Source: Rodentolepis nana
Taxonomy: Eukaryota; Platyhelminthes; Cestoda; Cyclophyllidea; Hymenolepididae
NCBI GenBank assembly: GCA_900617975.1
Contig: UZAE01001091.1
Coordinates: 1-15,258 of the forward strand
Length of the DNA: 15,258 nucleotides
Reading direction: 5' to 3'
Shown one piece after another: positions 1 through 7,507 of this stretch. The notes under the pieces are model-generated. The model saw nothing but the letters and a program-made list of their open reading frames with translations, was not told the origin of the DNA and searched no databases. Made by a program: the position numbers and the translations under genes. Within the stretch, counting starts at the first letter, position 1; each line of letters begins with the position of its first letter.

Positions 1-97
1 AAATGGACAAAGTGGATTGATTGAAAAACCTGAATGAGTAGCACCCCTAGAAATCCGGGGATCATTTTATGAGGGTTGAACTTTGGAATAAGTGGAG

Positions 98-110
98 ATT
101 TTGCAAATGT
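98..110. repeat. Left target-site duplication of SINE copy 1
   Basis: The 13-bp string ATTTTGCAAATGT occurs here and again, exactly, at 437-449. The two copies bracket the SINE-like element at 111-436 with no bases left over. A perfect flanking duplication of this length is expected from target-primed reverse transcription and indicates a relatively recent insertion. Confidence 0.85.
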
Positions 111-436
111 TTATTTATTTATTTCAAATGGCAGGCGTTATGATAGGTATCATTAGCCCTTTAGTTGACTTCAGGCTTCACAGAGAGGAAGATAAACATC
201 AAGGTGGTAAAACGTCGAGAGGGGGACAGAATAATGATTCACAGACGTAAAAGAGACAGACAGACACAAAGGTAGAAAAAGGTGAGTTGAGTACTGTGAA
301 GTTATTCGAATATGAAATTCAGTGGGGTCTTGGTAGTTTGAAGCCAGAAGTCAACTGCCGGTTAATAGACTTTTTTGCCGTATGAGTATACGTTGCCCAG
401 GGTGCACCACGTGGAGGTTAGTCTATCGCACACCCC
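111..436 (-). mobile_element. SINE-like retroposon copy 1, minus strand
   Basis: This 326-bp element is read on the minus strand. Its head lies at the right end (tgtgcgatagac, then CCACGTGG overlapping GGTGCACC) and its tail at the left end, where the minus strand reads CGCCTGCCATTTGAAATAAATAAATAA. The tail is an (AAAT)n simple repeat. An exact 13-bp duplication flanks it at 98-110 and 437-449. Internally, an 18-bp arm at 163-180 pairs with 339-356 at 17 of 18 positions, the best-preserved inverted repeat in the family. The middle is pyrimidine-rich on the element strand, with TGTCTG repeats. No clear tRNA-type A/B-box promoter was found and no reading frame is intact. The short length, tail and duplication fit a nonautonomous LINE-mobilised element; the LINE partner is not visible here. 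The family's name is unknown to me. Confidence 0.8.
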
Positions 437-449
437 ATTTTGCAAATGT
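437..449. repeat. Right target-site duplication of SINE copy 1
   Basis: Exact second copy of the 13-bp string at 98-110. It marks the 5' (head) end of the inserted element and fixes the element boundary directly after CACACCCC. Confidence 0.85.
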
Positions 450-803
450 AATTTATCAATCTTTTAAGGGCTTCCAGAATTCTTAAAAAAAGCCCCGACT
501 CTTAACATTCTAACGTCTTGACTCTTCCTAATATTCTTATTCAACTCCCCATTTGGCATACACAGACACGTTACTGTCCTCTTTTGCTATCATGCAAGTT
601 TTGAGCATATTGCGTGTTTCACAATCTACGAAATGTTTCACGTTTAATCATGTATAAGCCACTGTGTATTGATTTTCAGTTACAATGAATTATTTCCTCG
701 CTATTTGTTAAAATCCTTCCACTTCTCGTTTCAACGACTATTAATTAGTATTTATATTATCATTTTACTCATTGTATTTGAAATGATGACTTGGCAGGTA
801 TCA

Positions 804-825
804 TCTCTCTCTCTCTGTGTGTGTG
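804..825. repeat. Compound (TC)n(TG)n microsatellite
   Basis: A run of TC dinucleotides passes directly into a run of TG dinucleotides. It is a simple sequence repeat with no sign of function. Confidence 0.85.
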
Positions 826-2034
826 GAATAGTTGTGTTTACAATGACAAACATCAGGCGAAGTAAACAGTACTGTTTCAATTTCGCGATCTGTAGCGTAG
901 AAATGTCGTGCTCCAAAAAACTCCCTTGTGAACTTTCCAAAATCGCAATTATTTTGTTTTTTTTTTGAGAAAATTCCAAATTAGTTCTGCATGTTTGGAA
1001 ATTTCGATTTATACAGGGGTTATTAGAAGTTCACCCCGAGTAAACACAGCTTATGGAGATCTGTTACTTAACACTTCGGCTGCATTATAACTGTAAATCG
1101 GTGAATGCTGAGTAGGAAAAGGGTTTTGAAGCTCTAAGACCTATCATATTTAAAATGAAAATCGATAAATAAGCGAGAAATAGTGTTGGCAACCACAGTT
1201 CACTTCGATAACCTCCTCTTTGTCGTCTAATTGACTCCCGCATTTTGTTGAGGATTAAGTCCAAACTTGAAAACATTCAGGAGTTTTTTCGTAGCCTACA
1301 GATTCAAGTAACTGATTTCATTTCTTACTGCGGTTTCAACTGTTTTTTTTTAAGAATTCAAAATTGGATCTGTACAAGGTGATTGAAAATTGACTTGCCA
1401 TAGAAGGTATTCAGTAGGTTTAAAGGCTCGATACTCTACGAAGTCTAGAAATTAGTTTTGAAGTATAAAGTTGGAGACAGATCGACGCCAGGTCTGTCAA
1501 TAACTGCCTTGGAAAACTCAGGTTTCTACGACTGAGTCCCATGAAAGTTTAGTAGCTTCAAGCGACTTTCAAGTATAACTTCATTTGGTTTGTGTTCTTG
1601 AAGTCTTTCCATAAAAAAATTAGATTAATTTTTCTTTATAAATATATTTTTTTTCTAAATTTTATGGAATGGCCGATTAATGTTAGAGGATTTTCGCTTT
1701 AAAATTAATAAAATATCAAATTTTTTCAATAAATTTTCACCTTTTACCGATTCCAAATTAAGGGGGAACTTTTCCAAATTTAAGGTTAAAGAATAGAACT
1801 TCCCTTTCTTCCTGTCTTCTCAAAAAAAAAGACAAAATTCATTAAGAAGGTTCCGAAATAGTTGGTTTTCGTTGAAGTAGCTTTGAAGTTAGACAAAATT
1901 TTATCCTCTGTCATTTTTTCTGCATTTTTCCCGTTTTGCAGACATTCACTTCGGCTTTAAAGAAAGTATAATGTTTGGCAAACCAACGGTGCACGTACCT
2001 GAATAATAATTCTACCAACGTAAGGTCGACTGCA

Positions 2035-2057
2035 AGGTCAGATTAACGGACTGACCT
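2035..2057. promoter_or_regulatory. Inverted AGGTCA pair (7-bp stem, 9-nt loop)
   Basis: AGGTCAG at 2035-2041 is the exact reverse complement of CTGACCT at 2051-2057. AGGTCA is the nuclear-receptor half-site, and a related AAGGTCG lies just upstream at about 2021-2028. Half-sites this far apart are not a standard response element, and no adjacent gene is visible. It could equally be a chance hairpin. Confidence 0.3.
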
Positions 2058-2285
2058 CAGCACTACAACGCAGTTTATGGGAGCATTCAAAATGGATGCA
2101 CTTTTCCTCCAAGAACGTGGAAGATGTACTGGGATCAATTGCAATCCCCCTAATATTTAAATTCAGGCATTTAATATGAAAAAAATGGAAGTAATATAAA
2201 GCTGGGTGTGGACTAAAGCGGACAAATGGATAGTAGATAAAGTGCCGTGTCCGTAAATTGGAACCTCATTGGAACTGCTTTTATA

Positions 2286-2299
2286 CTACCTGAAAGAAT
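2286..2299. repeat. Left target-site duplication of SINE copy 2
   Basis: CTACCTGAAAGAAT here matches CTATCTGAAAACAT at 2632-2645 at 11 of 14 positions. The three differences suggest an older insertion than copies 1 and 5. Confidence 0.6.
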
Positions 2300-2631
2300 T
2301 AACTTATTTCAAATGGCAGGCGTTTGGATAGTTATCAATAGCCATTTAGCTGACTTCGAACACCACAGAGAGGAGGAACATTTATGTGAGAAAAAACCGA
2401 GAGGGGTGGGGGGGGGGTGGCTGAAGAGTGAGTCATGGTTGCAAAAGAGACAGGCAGACACAAAGACAGAGAAAACGTAAGGTGGGTACTGTGGAGGTGG
2501 TCGAATATGACAAAGAGTCGAGTCATGGTAGTTTGAAGTGAGAAGTCAACTGCCGGTTTATAAACTTTTTTGCTGTATGAATATACGCTAATCATGGAAC
2601 ACCACGTGGAGGTAAGTCTAACGTACACCCC
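2300..2631 (-). mobile_element. SINE-like retroposon copy 2, minus strand
   Basis: A 332-bp copy in the same orientation as copy 1. The tail side (left) reads ATTTCAAATGGCAGGCG on the plus strand and the head side (right) reads CACCACGTGGAGGTAAGTC. The internal arms are AGCTGACTTC near 2348 and GAAGTCAACT near 2543. A G-rich tract (G4, T, G10, T, GG) at 2403-2420 replaces the shorter G run of copy 1. The minus strand has a 97-codon open frame (2335-2628) whose residues partly recur in copies 3 and 4. The three-mismatch flanking duplication indicates moderate age. Confidence 0.8.
2403..2420 (+). other. G-tract, possible G-quadruplex
   Basis: G4-T-G10-T-G2 on the plus strand inside SINE copy 2. 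Ten-G runs also occur at 4520-4529, 4561-4570 and 6537-6546. Such tracts could fold as quadruplexes, and they are prone to length error in both replication and sequencing. Confidence 0.45.
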
Positions 2632-2645
2632 CTATCTGAAAACAT
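2632..2645. repeat. Right target-site duplication of SINE copy 2
   Basis: CTATCTGAAAACAT pairs with the string at 2286-2299 (11 of 14 identical) and begins directly after the CACCCCC head end of the element. Confidence 0.6.
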
Positions 2646-2936
2646 GAAATTCGGCAACCCGCGTGATTGCAGAGGAAAATTATTCCCCAAAGGAAAATTA
2701 CTTTTTAATTTGCTCTAACGTCTAGAGGACAGAATATACAAACTGCCGTATTGTAGTGTCCTTTCCTTGCCTTTCGGTAAATAAAGCACACTTACAGCTC
2801 AATCGCTTGCTTACTTTTCATCAAAAAGCGTAACAAATGGAAGTTCACGAGGAGAGAGCACTAAGAATCGATAGTCGAGGAATGGGAAGAACCCCACTTC
2901 ATCCCATCTCGTGGATCATTAAATTAACCCTGAAAG

Positions 2937-2947
2937 CGACCAATAAT
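2937..2947. repeat. Left target-site duplication of SINE copy 3
   Basis: CGACCAATAAT matches CAACCAATAAT at 3258-3268 at 10 of 11 positions, bracketing copy 3. Confidence 0.65.
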
Positions 2948-3257
2948 TTATTTATATCAAACGAGAGGCGTTTTGATAGTTATCATTAGCCCTGGAGCTG
3001 ACTTCGGGGCTTCACAGAGAGGAGAAGGAACATCAAGGTGTTAAAAAGTCGAGGATGGGGGGAACAGAGGAGTGAATCACAGATGTAAAAGTGACAGACA
3101 GGCAAACACAAAGGCATAAAAATGATTGAATATGACAAATAGTCGGGCCATAGTAGTTTGGAGTCAGATGTCAACTGCCGACCAATAGACCTTTTGCCGT
3201 ATAAGTATACGTTGCCTAGGGTGCACCACGTGGAGGTATGTCTACTGCGCACCCCAA
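2948..3257 (-). mobile_element. SINE-like retroposon copy 3, minus strand
   Basis: This copy is about 310 bp. The tail side is TTATTTATATCAAACGAGAGGCG (plus-strand view), so the usual AAATGGCAGGCG has diverged. The head side keeps GGTGCACCACGTGGAGGTATG. The arms are AGCTGACTTC at about 2996 and a diverged GATGTCAACT near 3167. The copy is shortened in the pyrimidine-rich middle compared with copy 1. A minus-strand open frame (2986-3264) spans it and shares its start region, with STWCTLGNVY, with the other copies. Confidence 0.78.
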
Positions 3258-3268
3258 CAACCAATAAT
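3258..3268. repeat. Right target-site duplication of SINE copy 3
   Basis: CAACCAATAAT, one mismatch from 2937-2947, immediately follows the GCACCCCAA head end. Confidence 0.65.
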
Positions 3269-3390
3269 AAGTTATCTATATATGAACTCTAATCTCGGGA
3301 ATACATAGTAAATGAGTATGGAATCAAACTCGAGGGGATACGAAAGACTTGGCGTAAGTCACCTGCAGATGGAAATGGCTGAAAAGCCCA

Positions 3391-3402
3391 TTCGATTATA
3401 TT
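3391..3402. repeat. Left target-site duplication of SINE copy 4
   Basis: TTCGATTATATT matches TTTGATTATATT at 3726-3737 at 11 of 12 positions. Confidence 0.65.
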
Positions 3403-3725
3403 TATTAATATCAAATTGAAGGCGTTTTGAAAAGTATTATTAGCCCTTTAGTTGACCTCAGGCTTCACAGAGAGGAAAGAACATCAAAGTGAAAAAGTCA
3501 AAAGAGGGGAGAGGGTACAGATGAGTATCACGAAAATGTAAAAGAGACGGACAAAAAGGTAGAAAAAGTGAGATGAGTGCTGTGGAAGTTGTGGAATATG
3601 ACATACAGTGGGCTGATGGTAGTTTGAAGTGAGAAGTCTGCTGTCGGTTTACGGACTTTTTTTGCAGTATGAGTATACGTTGGCCAGGGTGCACCACGTG
3701 GAGGTAAGTCTATCGCACACCACTA
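3403..3725 (-). mobile_element. SINE-like retroposon copy 4, minus strand
   Basis: A 323-bp copy in the same orientation as copies 1-3. The tail side is TATTAATATCAAATTGAAGGCG and the head side is GGGTGCACCACGTGGAGGTAAGTC. The left arm AGTTGACCTC and right arm GAAGTCTGCT are both mutated, so the inverted repeat is weaker than in copy 1. A minus-strand open frame runs 3458-3697. A near-perfect 12-bp flanking duplication supports an independent insertion. Confidence 0.8.
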
Positions 3726-3737
3726 TTTGATTATATT
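3726..3737. repeat. Right target-site duplication of SINE copy 4
   Basis: TTTGATTATATT, one mismatch from 3391-3402. Confidence 0.65.
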
Positions 3738-4402
3738 ATAACCTGTGAAAATATGTCCACAACGAGTGAACGGTCAATCATGCCAACTTTCCACACAATA
3801 GCTTTGGTACTAGAAAGTTGGTTTAAAAGTACCCAAGATCCTCAATTATCACTATAAACTTCCTATACACACTTATCTTGTGAAGATTATCTCAGTTTGC
3901 TCTCATTGACAACTGAATAGATTTGGATCAATATATCGTCTCTCTTGAAGACCTGTTACATAAACTCCAAATGCATTCATCCTGGTAATTTAGTGGCCTT
4001 TTTAAAGTTTGTCCTGAATTTTTTATTTATGCATAGAACCCTGAAATTACATGTGATTGGGCTTTTTTAATGCTATTATGATAATCTAATTAGTTGAAAT
4101 CTCTGTATTGATTTTCGAGATGTGATTTAACGAATATCGATTTCATTTCTTGCAGAAGTCAAGTCTGCCTTTTAAATTTCTGGCCACCAATGAAACAATT
4201 GAATGAATTTTGAATTAGACTTATAATCGTCCTTTTTAAAGCGTTCATAACAAATCAATTTTACGATACATCCATTAAATTAGGCACCATTGAAAGTAAT
4301 GAAACGTATATTTTCGTTTATTTAAACATTTATTATTTTTTGTCCGTCAGCTATAGAGACGAATTTTGCAGAAATCAAGGTATGTGGAAAGCGTCATTAA
4401 TT
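3738..4402. other. AT-rich spacer between SINE copies 4 and 5
   Basis: I see no gene, RNA gene or recognisable repeat here. The sequence is AT-rich with frequent stops in all frames. Confidence 0.6.
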
Positions 4403-4416
4403 AATTGTCAAATATT
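4403..4416. repeat. Left target-site duplication of SINE copy 5
   Basis: AATTGTCAAATATT, an exact 14-bp match to 4762-4775. It is the longest perfect flanking duplication in the window. Confidence 0.88.
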
Positions 4417-4761
4417 ATTATTATTATATCAAATGGCAGGCGTTTTGATTATTATCATTATTATATCAAATGGCAGGCGTTTTGATTGTTATCTCTTCAC
4501 AGAGGTAAAAAATTCAAAAGGGGGGGGGGAGACAGAAGAGTGTATCAAAGACGAAGGTTTGGGGGGGGGGAACAGAAGAGTGTATCAAAGACGAAGGTAG
4601 ATAAGGTGAAAAAGGTGGACTGTGAAAATAATCGAATATGACATAGAGTGAGGTGATGGTAGTTTAAAGTGAGAAGTCAACTGCCAGTCAATAGACTTTT
4701 TTGCCGTATGAATATACGTTGCCCAGGATGCACCACGTGGAGGTAAGTCTATCACACACCC
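4417..4761 (-). mobile_element. SINE-like retroposon copy 5, internally duplicated
   Basis: A 345-bp copy with an exact 14-bp flanking duplication, so probably a young insertion. The tail side is (ATT)n. Two internal tandem duplications are visible. The tail-proximal unit containing ATATCAAATGGCAGGCG occurs twice (about 4425-4455 and 4460-4490). A G10-led unit containing ACAGAAGAGTGTATC also occurs twice (4520-4559 and 4561-4597). The stretch that carries the AGTTGACTTC arm and ATTAGCCC in other copies is missing, so this copy keeps only one arm (GAAGTCAACT, near 4672). The head with CCACGTGG and GGTAAGT is intact. Confidence 0.8.
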
Positions 4762-4775
4762 AATTGTCAAATATT
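4762..4775. repeat. Right target-site duplication of SINE copy 5
   Basis: Exact 14-bp repeat of 4403-4416, beginning directly after the CACACACCC head end. Confidence 0.88.
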
Positions 4776-4932
4776 TAAAACTCACAAACCCCCCTAAATC
4801 ACCTCATCTCCAATTGACTTAATTACTACTCTTCAACTCGGATCTAGCGCACCTTTTATTTCCAAAATTCCTTATTTTGGCCATCTTGGGCTAGGAGAAT
4901 ATGATCGGAACCACGTTCGTAGGAATTATTTT

Positions 4933-4941
4933 AATTTCCTA
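4933..4941. repeat. Possible left target-site duplication of SINE copy 6
   Basis: AATTTCCTA resembles AACTTCCTA at 5271-5279 (8 of 9). The enclosed segment then has the family's usual length, which supports the boundary, but a 9-bp imperfect match alone is weak. Confidence 0.4.
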
Positions 4942-5270
4942 AAATTTGAAAGTGACCATTTACGTCGACACACTCTGGGCAACGTATTCTCATACGACAA
5001 AAAATTCTATAAACTGGTAGTTGACTTCTGACTTCTAACTTGCATCACTCCACTGACTATGTCATATTTCACCATTTCAGCAGATCTCGCCTTACCTTTT
5101 ACTTAACAGTTGTGCCTGTCTGTCTCATTTGCGTCTGTGAATCATTACTCTCTCCCTCCTCCTCTCAACTTTTTGTCACTTTGATGTTCCCCCTCCTCCT
5201 CTGTGAAGCCTGAAGTCAGCTAAAGGGCTAATGATAACCACCAAGACGCCTGCCATTTGAGTAAAATAAA
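4942..5270 (+). mobile_element. SINE-like retroposon copy 6, plus strand
   Basis: This copy runs opposite to copies 1-5. In order it shows CTCTGGGCAACGTAT, CTCATACGAC, the arm AGTTGACTTC at about 5020, the pyrimidine-rich TGTGCCTGTCTGTCTC block, the arm GAAGTCAGCT at about 5212, GGGCTAATGATAACC, and ACGCCTGCCATTTGAG followed by an A-rich tail. The head is diverged: the CCACGTGG palindrome is lost and is replaced by a rearranged GTCGACACAC. This is an older copy than 1 or 5. Confidence 0.75.
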
Positions 5271-5279
5271 AACTTCCTA
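5271..5279. repeat. Possible right target-site duplication of SINE copy 6
   Basis: AACTTCCTA, 8 of 9 identical to 4933-4941, directly after the A-rich tail. Confidence 0.4.
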
Positions 5280-5735
5280 TTCAATTTTGGGTAGGGTAAA
5301 ACAATTTTTATCCGGATTTATAGTTTTACGTTTTCTTTCTAAAGGCGTCGTTTTGCACCGCCCATTTTAATGTGCCATTTACTTCAAGAGATCACGAATT
5401 GATTTTGTTGCGTTTTAGTAGATCTAAGTAACGCCTTTGTATTGTCAGCTTTCAGGACCAATGCTATTCGCCTTTACGTCGTGCAAATCTGACACATAGC
5501 ACTGTATTTCCATCCGAATGAAGACAGTATTTTACAACAACCCCAATCCTAGATTTGGTTCATTCTTCACCACGGGATGATTTATTCAAGTCGCGTTTGT
5601 TTGAGTTTCGAACAAGGCAATTTACTGTTTACCTTTACCACATCAATACCCCACCCAGTGATTTAGGTGATACTCCGCAATGCTATTTCATTCATAGAGA
5701 CAGGTACTATTCCCACGAACTTGCTAACAAATTTT
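5280..5735. other. Spacer without a recognised gene
   Basis: A 67-codon plus-strand frame at 5555-5758 runs into the direct repeat that begins at about 5737. It matches no family I recognise and has no supporting splice sites or nearby exons, so I do not call it a gene. The base composition is slightly less AT-rich than in the flanks. Confidence 0.5.
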
Positions 5736-5736
5736 C

Positions 5737-5868
5737 TTGGAAGACGTGGATGAAATGATGTTCTTTCACGCAGTTTAAGTATGAATTATCATTCTAATAA
5801 AGTGAATTTGCCCAGCCAAGTTATTCGATTTGTGGACTAATCGTTAGTTCAAGGGATGTATTTCCTAT
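5737..5868 (+). repeat. Diverged direct repeat, copy A
   Basis: Starting at TTGGAAGACGTGG and running through TTTGTGGACTAATC to TTTCC, this segment aligns with about 6185-6330 (copy B) over nearly its whole length. By eye the match is about three quarters, with a ~12-base gap near the start of A. SINE copy 7 starts immediately after it. The unit's identity is unknown; it could be an older transposon fragment or a local duplication. Confidence 0.65.
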
Positions 5869-6180
5869 GTTGGTCGCGATAGACTTATCACCACTTGGTG
5901 CACCCTGGACAACGCATGCTCATACGGCATAAAAGTCTACAAACCGGCAGTTGACTTCTCACTTCAAACTGCCATGACCCGACTGTGTGTCATATTCTAC
6001 CACTCCCATTGAACTCACCTTGCCTTTATTACCTTTGTGTTTGCCTCCCTTGCATCTGTGAATCACTCTTCACCTCCCCCCTCTCCACTTTTTGGGACTT
6101 TGTTCCCCCCTTTGTGAAGCCAGAAGTCAATTCAAAGGCCAATGATAACTATCATAAAGTCGGCCATTTTAAATAAATAA
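5869..6180 (+). mobile_element. SINE-like retroposon copy 7, plus strand
   Basis: A 312-bp plus-strand copy, reading from the head GGTCGCGATAGACTTATC through TTGGTGCACCCTGGACAACG, the arm AGTTGACTTC at about 5950, a C/T-rich middle, the arm GAAGTCAATT at about 6123, AATGATAACTATC, and CGGCCATTTTAAATAAATAA as 3' end and tail. The E-box has decayed to CACTTGG. No convincing target-site duplication is visible, consistent with age. It lies exactly between copies A and B of the direct repeat. Confidence 0.78.
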
Positions 6181-6184
6181 GTAT

Positions 6185-6330
6185 TGGAAGATGTGGGTAA
6201 AGTGACGCCGAAATTGACGTAAGTTCACGAAGCTTAAGTACCTTTCTTCATTTTAGTAAAGCGCATTTGCGCAGCTAACTTATCTGCTTTGTGGACTAAT
6301 CAGGGGTTTAAGGGAAGTGTTTACCATTCC
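6185..6330 (+). repeat. Diverged direct repeat, copy B
   Basis: It begins at TTGGAAGATGTGG immediately after the SINE tail and mirrors copy A through AGCTTAAGTA, AAGCGCATTTGCGCAGC and CTTTGTGGACTAATC. The best-conserved block is GTGGACTAATC, identical in both. Copy B contains an additional stretch (CCGAAATTGACG) missing from A. No second SINE follows B. Confidence 0.65.
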
Positions 6331-7500
6331 GTGCTTTGGTTCTTCCACATTTTTTCGCGATTATGTAACGAAGATGATAATCAAACCGGCGCGAGTTTGT
6401 CTACAATCGATGCCTATTGGTTTTCCAGCCTATTTAAACAAGTGGAACTCTTGCAAATTAGCCGAATGGCGATGACCCAGGTGGAGAAGTGCATGTGTCA
6501 CCCGACAAGTGAAGGGTATTTTGATGAGGGTGGAGTGGGGGGGGGGAGATGGCGATTGTATAAGGTTAGTCGCGTATTTGTCTCCCGAAGGAGGACACTT
6601 TAATGTGTCGCTTACCCCCGCCCTCCCAACTAAGAGATATTTTTTCCAAAAGCCCATCACCTAGGTCAGCGTAGGTGGGTTCCACCTCCAAGACCATTCG
6701 ATATAACCAAATGGTCGGGCACACTCGAGATTGGTGAATTAATTGAAGTGACGTTTGTTTCCTTGCCAAGAGAGTGACAGGAGTGTAATGGGTTACAAAT
6801 GGGTCAACAATGTTTCTATCTCATGCTGCTCAACAGCTATTTAATTTGAATTAGGCGCTTGACATTAAATTGCTACCATTTCTCATCCTCTACTTACATT
6901 TGCGTCGATAAATAAGCATGATTACTAAATATGTGTAGTATATTTAGCAAAATAAACGCGATTTGGAGCTTAAATACGTTTAGAAATGGCACTCATTTTG
7001 CATTCTTATGCAGTAGGTGCTAGCCCTAAGTAGGTGATTAGGCGTGACAATAGGTAATTATGCAAATAGTAGAATTAATCGTTAAGACCACTTAGGCTGT
7101 CTACTGACGGTCACCAAGAGTGCCAAAAAGAATTTCATTTATTCAATCTTCTTCCAAAGATTACTAAATAGATGTATTTGAAATCAATATAGATATTACA
7201 TTTTGTCAATTCCAGAACCAAACAAGTCCCAACGTGGTCAGCCGAAACCCCCCAATTTCTTGAAATAAAGCATATATATATACTACTTAAATAAAATTAC
7301 AACTTTTATTAACTTGGTACATAATACTAACAACATATAATTAACTTGCTAACTTTTGATGGAAACAAGTTATAATATTTAAAAATCTTGAAATTTTTCT
7401 TTTGAAAAGTTGTGCACTTTATGATATGTATTTAGAAAAAAATAAGAGTCCAAGGAAGTACCTTTATAGGTAAAAGTTGAAGAGAACTGGCACTTCCAAA
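6331..7500. other. Intergenic stretch, no gene recognised
   Basis: A G10 run lies at 6537-6546. Two tight stem-loops follow each other: AGGTGG/CCACCT with a 3-nt loop at 6673-6687, and GACCATT/AATGGTC with an 11-nt loop at 6692-6716. A perfect octamer ATGCAAAT lies at 7060-7067 beside GGTAATTA. The frames at 6289-6603 (plus), 6430-6660 (minus) and 6566-6769 (minus) overlap one another and carry no recognisable domain. Confidence 0.55.
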
Positions 7501-7507
7501 AGGGCTC

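Larger units (their letters stand above)
450..2285. other. AT-rich intergenic DNA, no gene recognised
   Basis: Open frames at 669-968 (plus), 752-979 (minus) and 1085-1276 (minus) have no recognisable domain, no splice-site support and an amino-acid make-up expected of AT-rich noncoding DNA. Small structures are present: a (TC)n(TG)n microsatellite at about 804-825, three successive stem-loops at 1476-1571, and an inverted AGGTCA arrangement at 2035-2057. I see no RNA gene here. Confidence 0.6.

Noticed and set aside
111..436. tRNA-type internal promoter (A and B boxes) in the SINE
   Set aside because: The closest B-box-like word (ATTCGACCAC in the consensus) misses key positions and no convincing A box precedes it, so a tRNA origin is not supported.
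669..979. Overlapping open frames of 99 (plus) and 75 (minus) codons
   Set aside because: No recognisable domain, low-complexity AT-driven composition, mutual overlap and no splice-site support.
2300..4761. Tandem or CRISPR-like array suggested by regularly spaced repeats
   Set aside because: Units are ~320 bp, unevenly spaced, and each has its own distinct flanking duplication, which fits dispersed retroposons and not an array.
5555..5758. 67-codon plus-strand frame with a mixed, protein-like composition
   Set aside because: Its end lies in the non-coding direct repeat A, the second copy of that repeat does not keep the frame, and no family is recognised.
5869..6180. Target-site duplication for SINE copy 7
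   Set aside because: Only GTATT or an imperfect ATGTKGGT could be matched across the insertion; too short to accept.
6289..6603. 104-codon plus-strand frame
   Set aside because: It starts inside repeat copy B and passes through a G10 run that gives a Gly-rich stretch; competing minus frames overlap it and no domain is visible.
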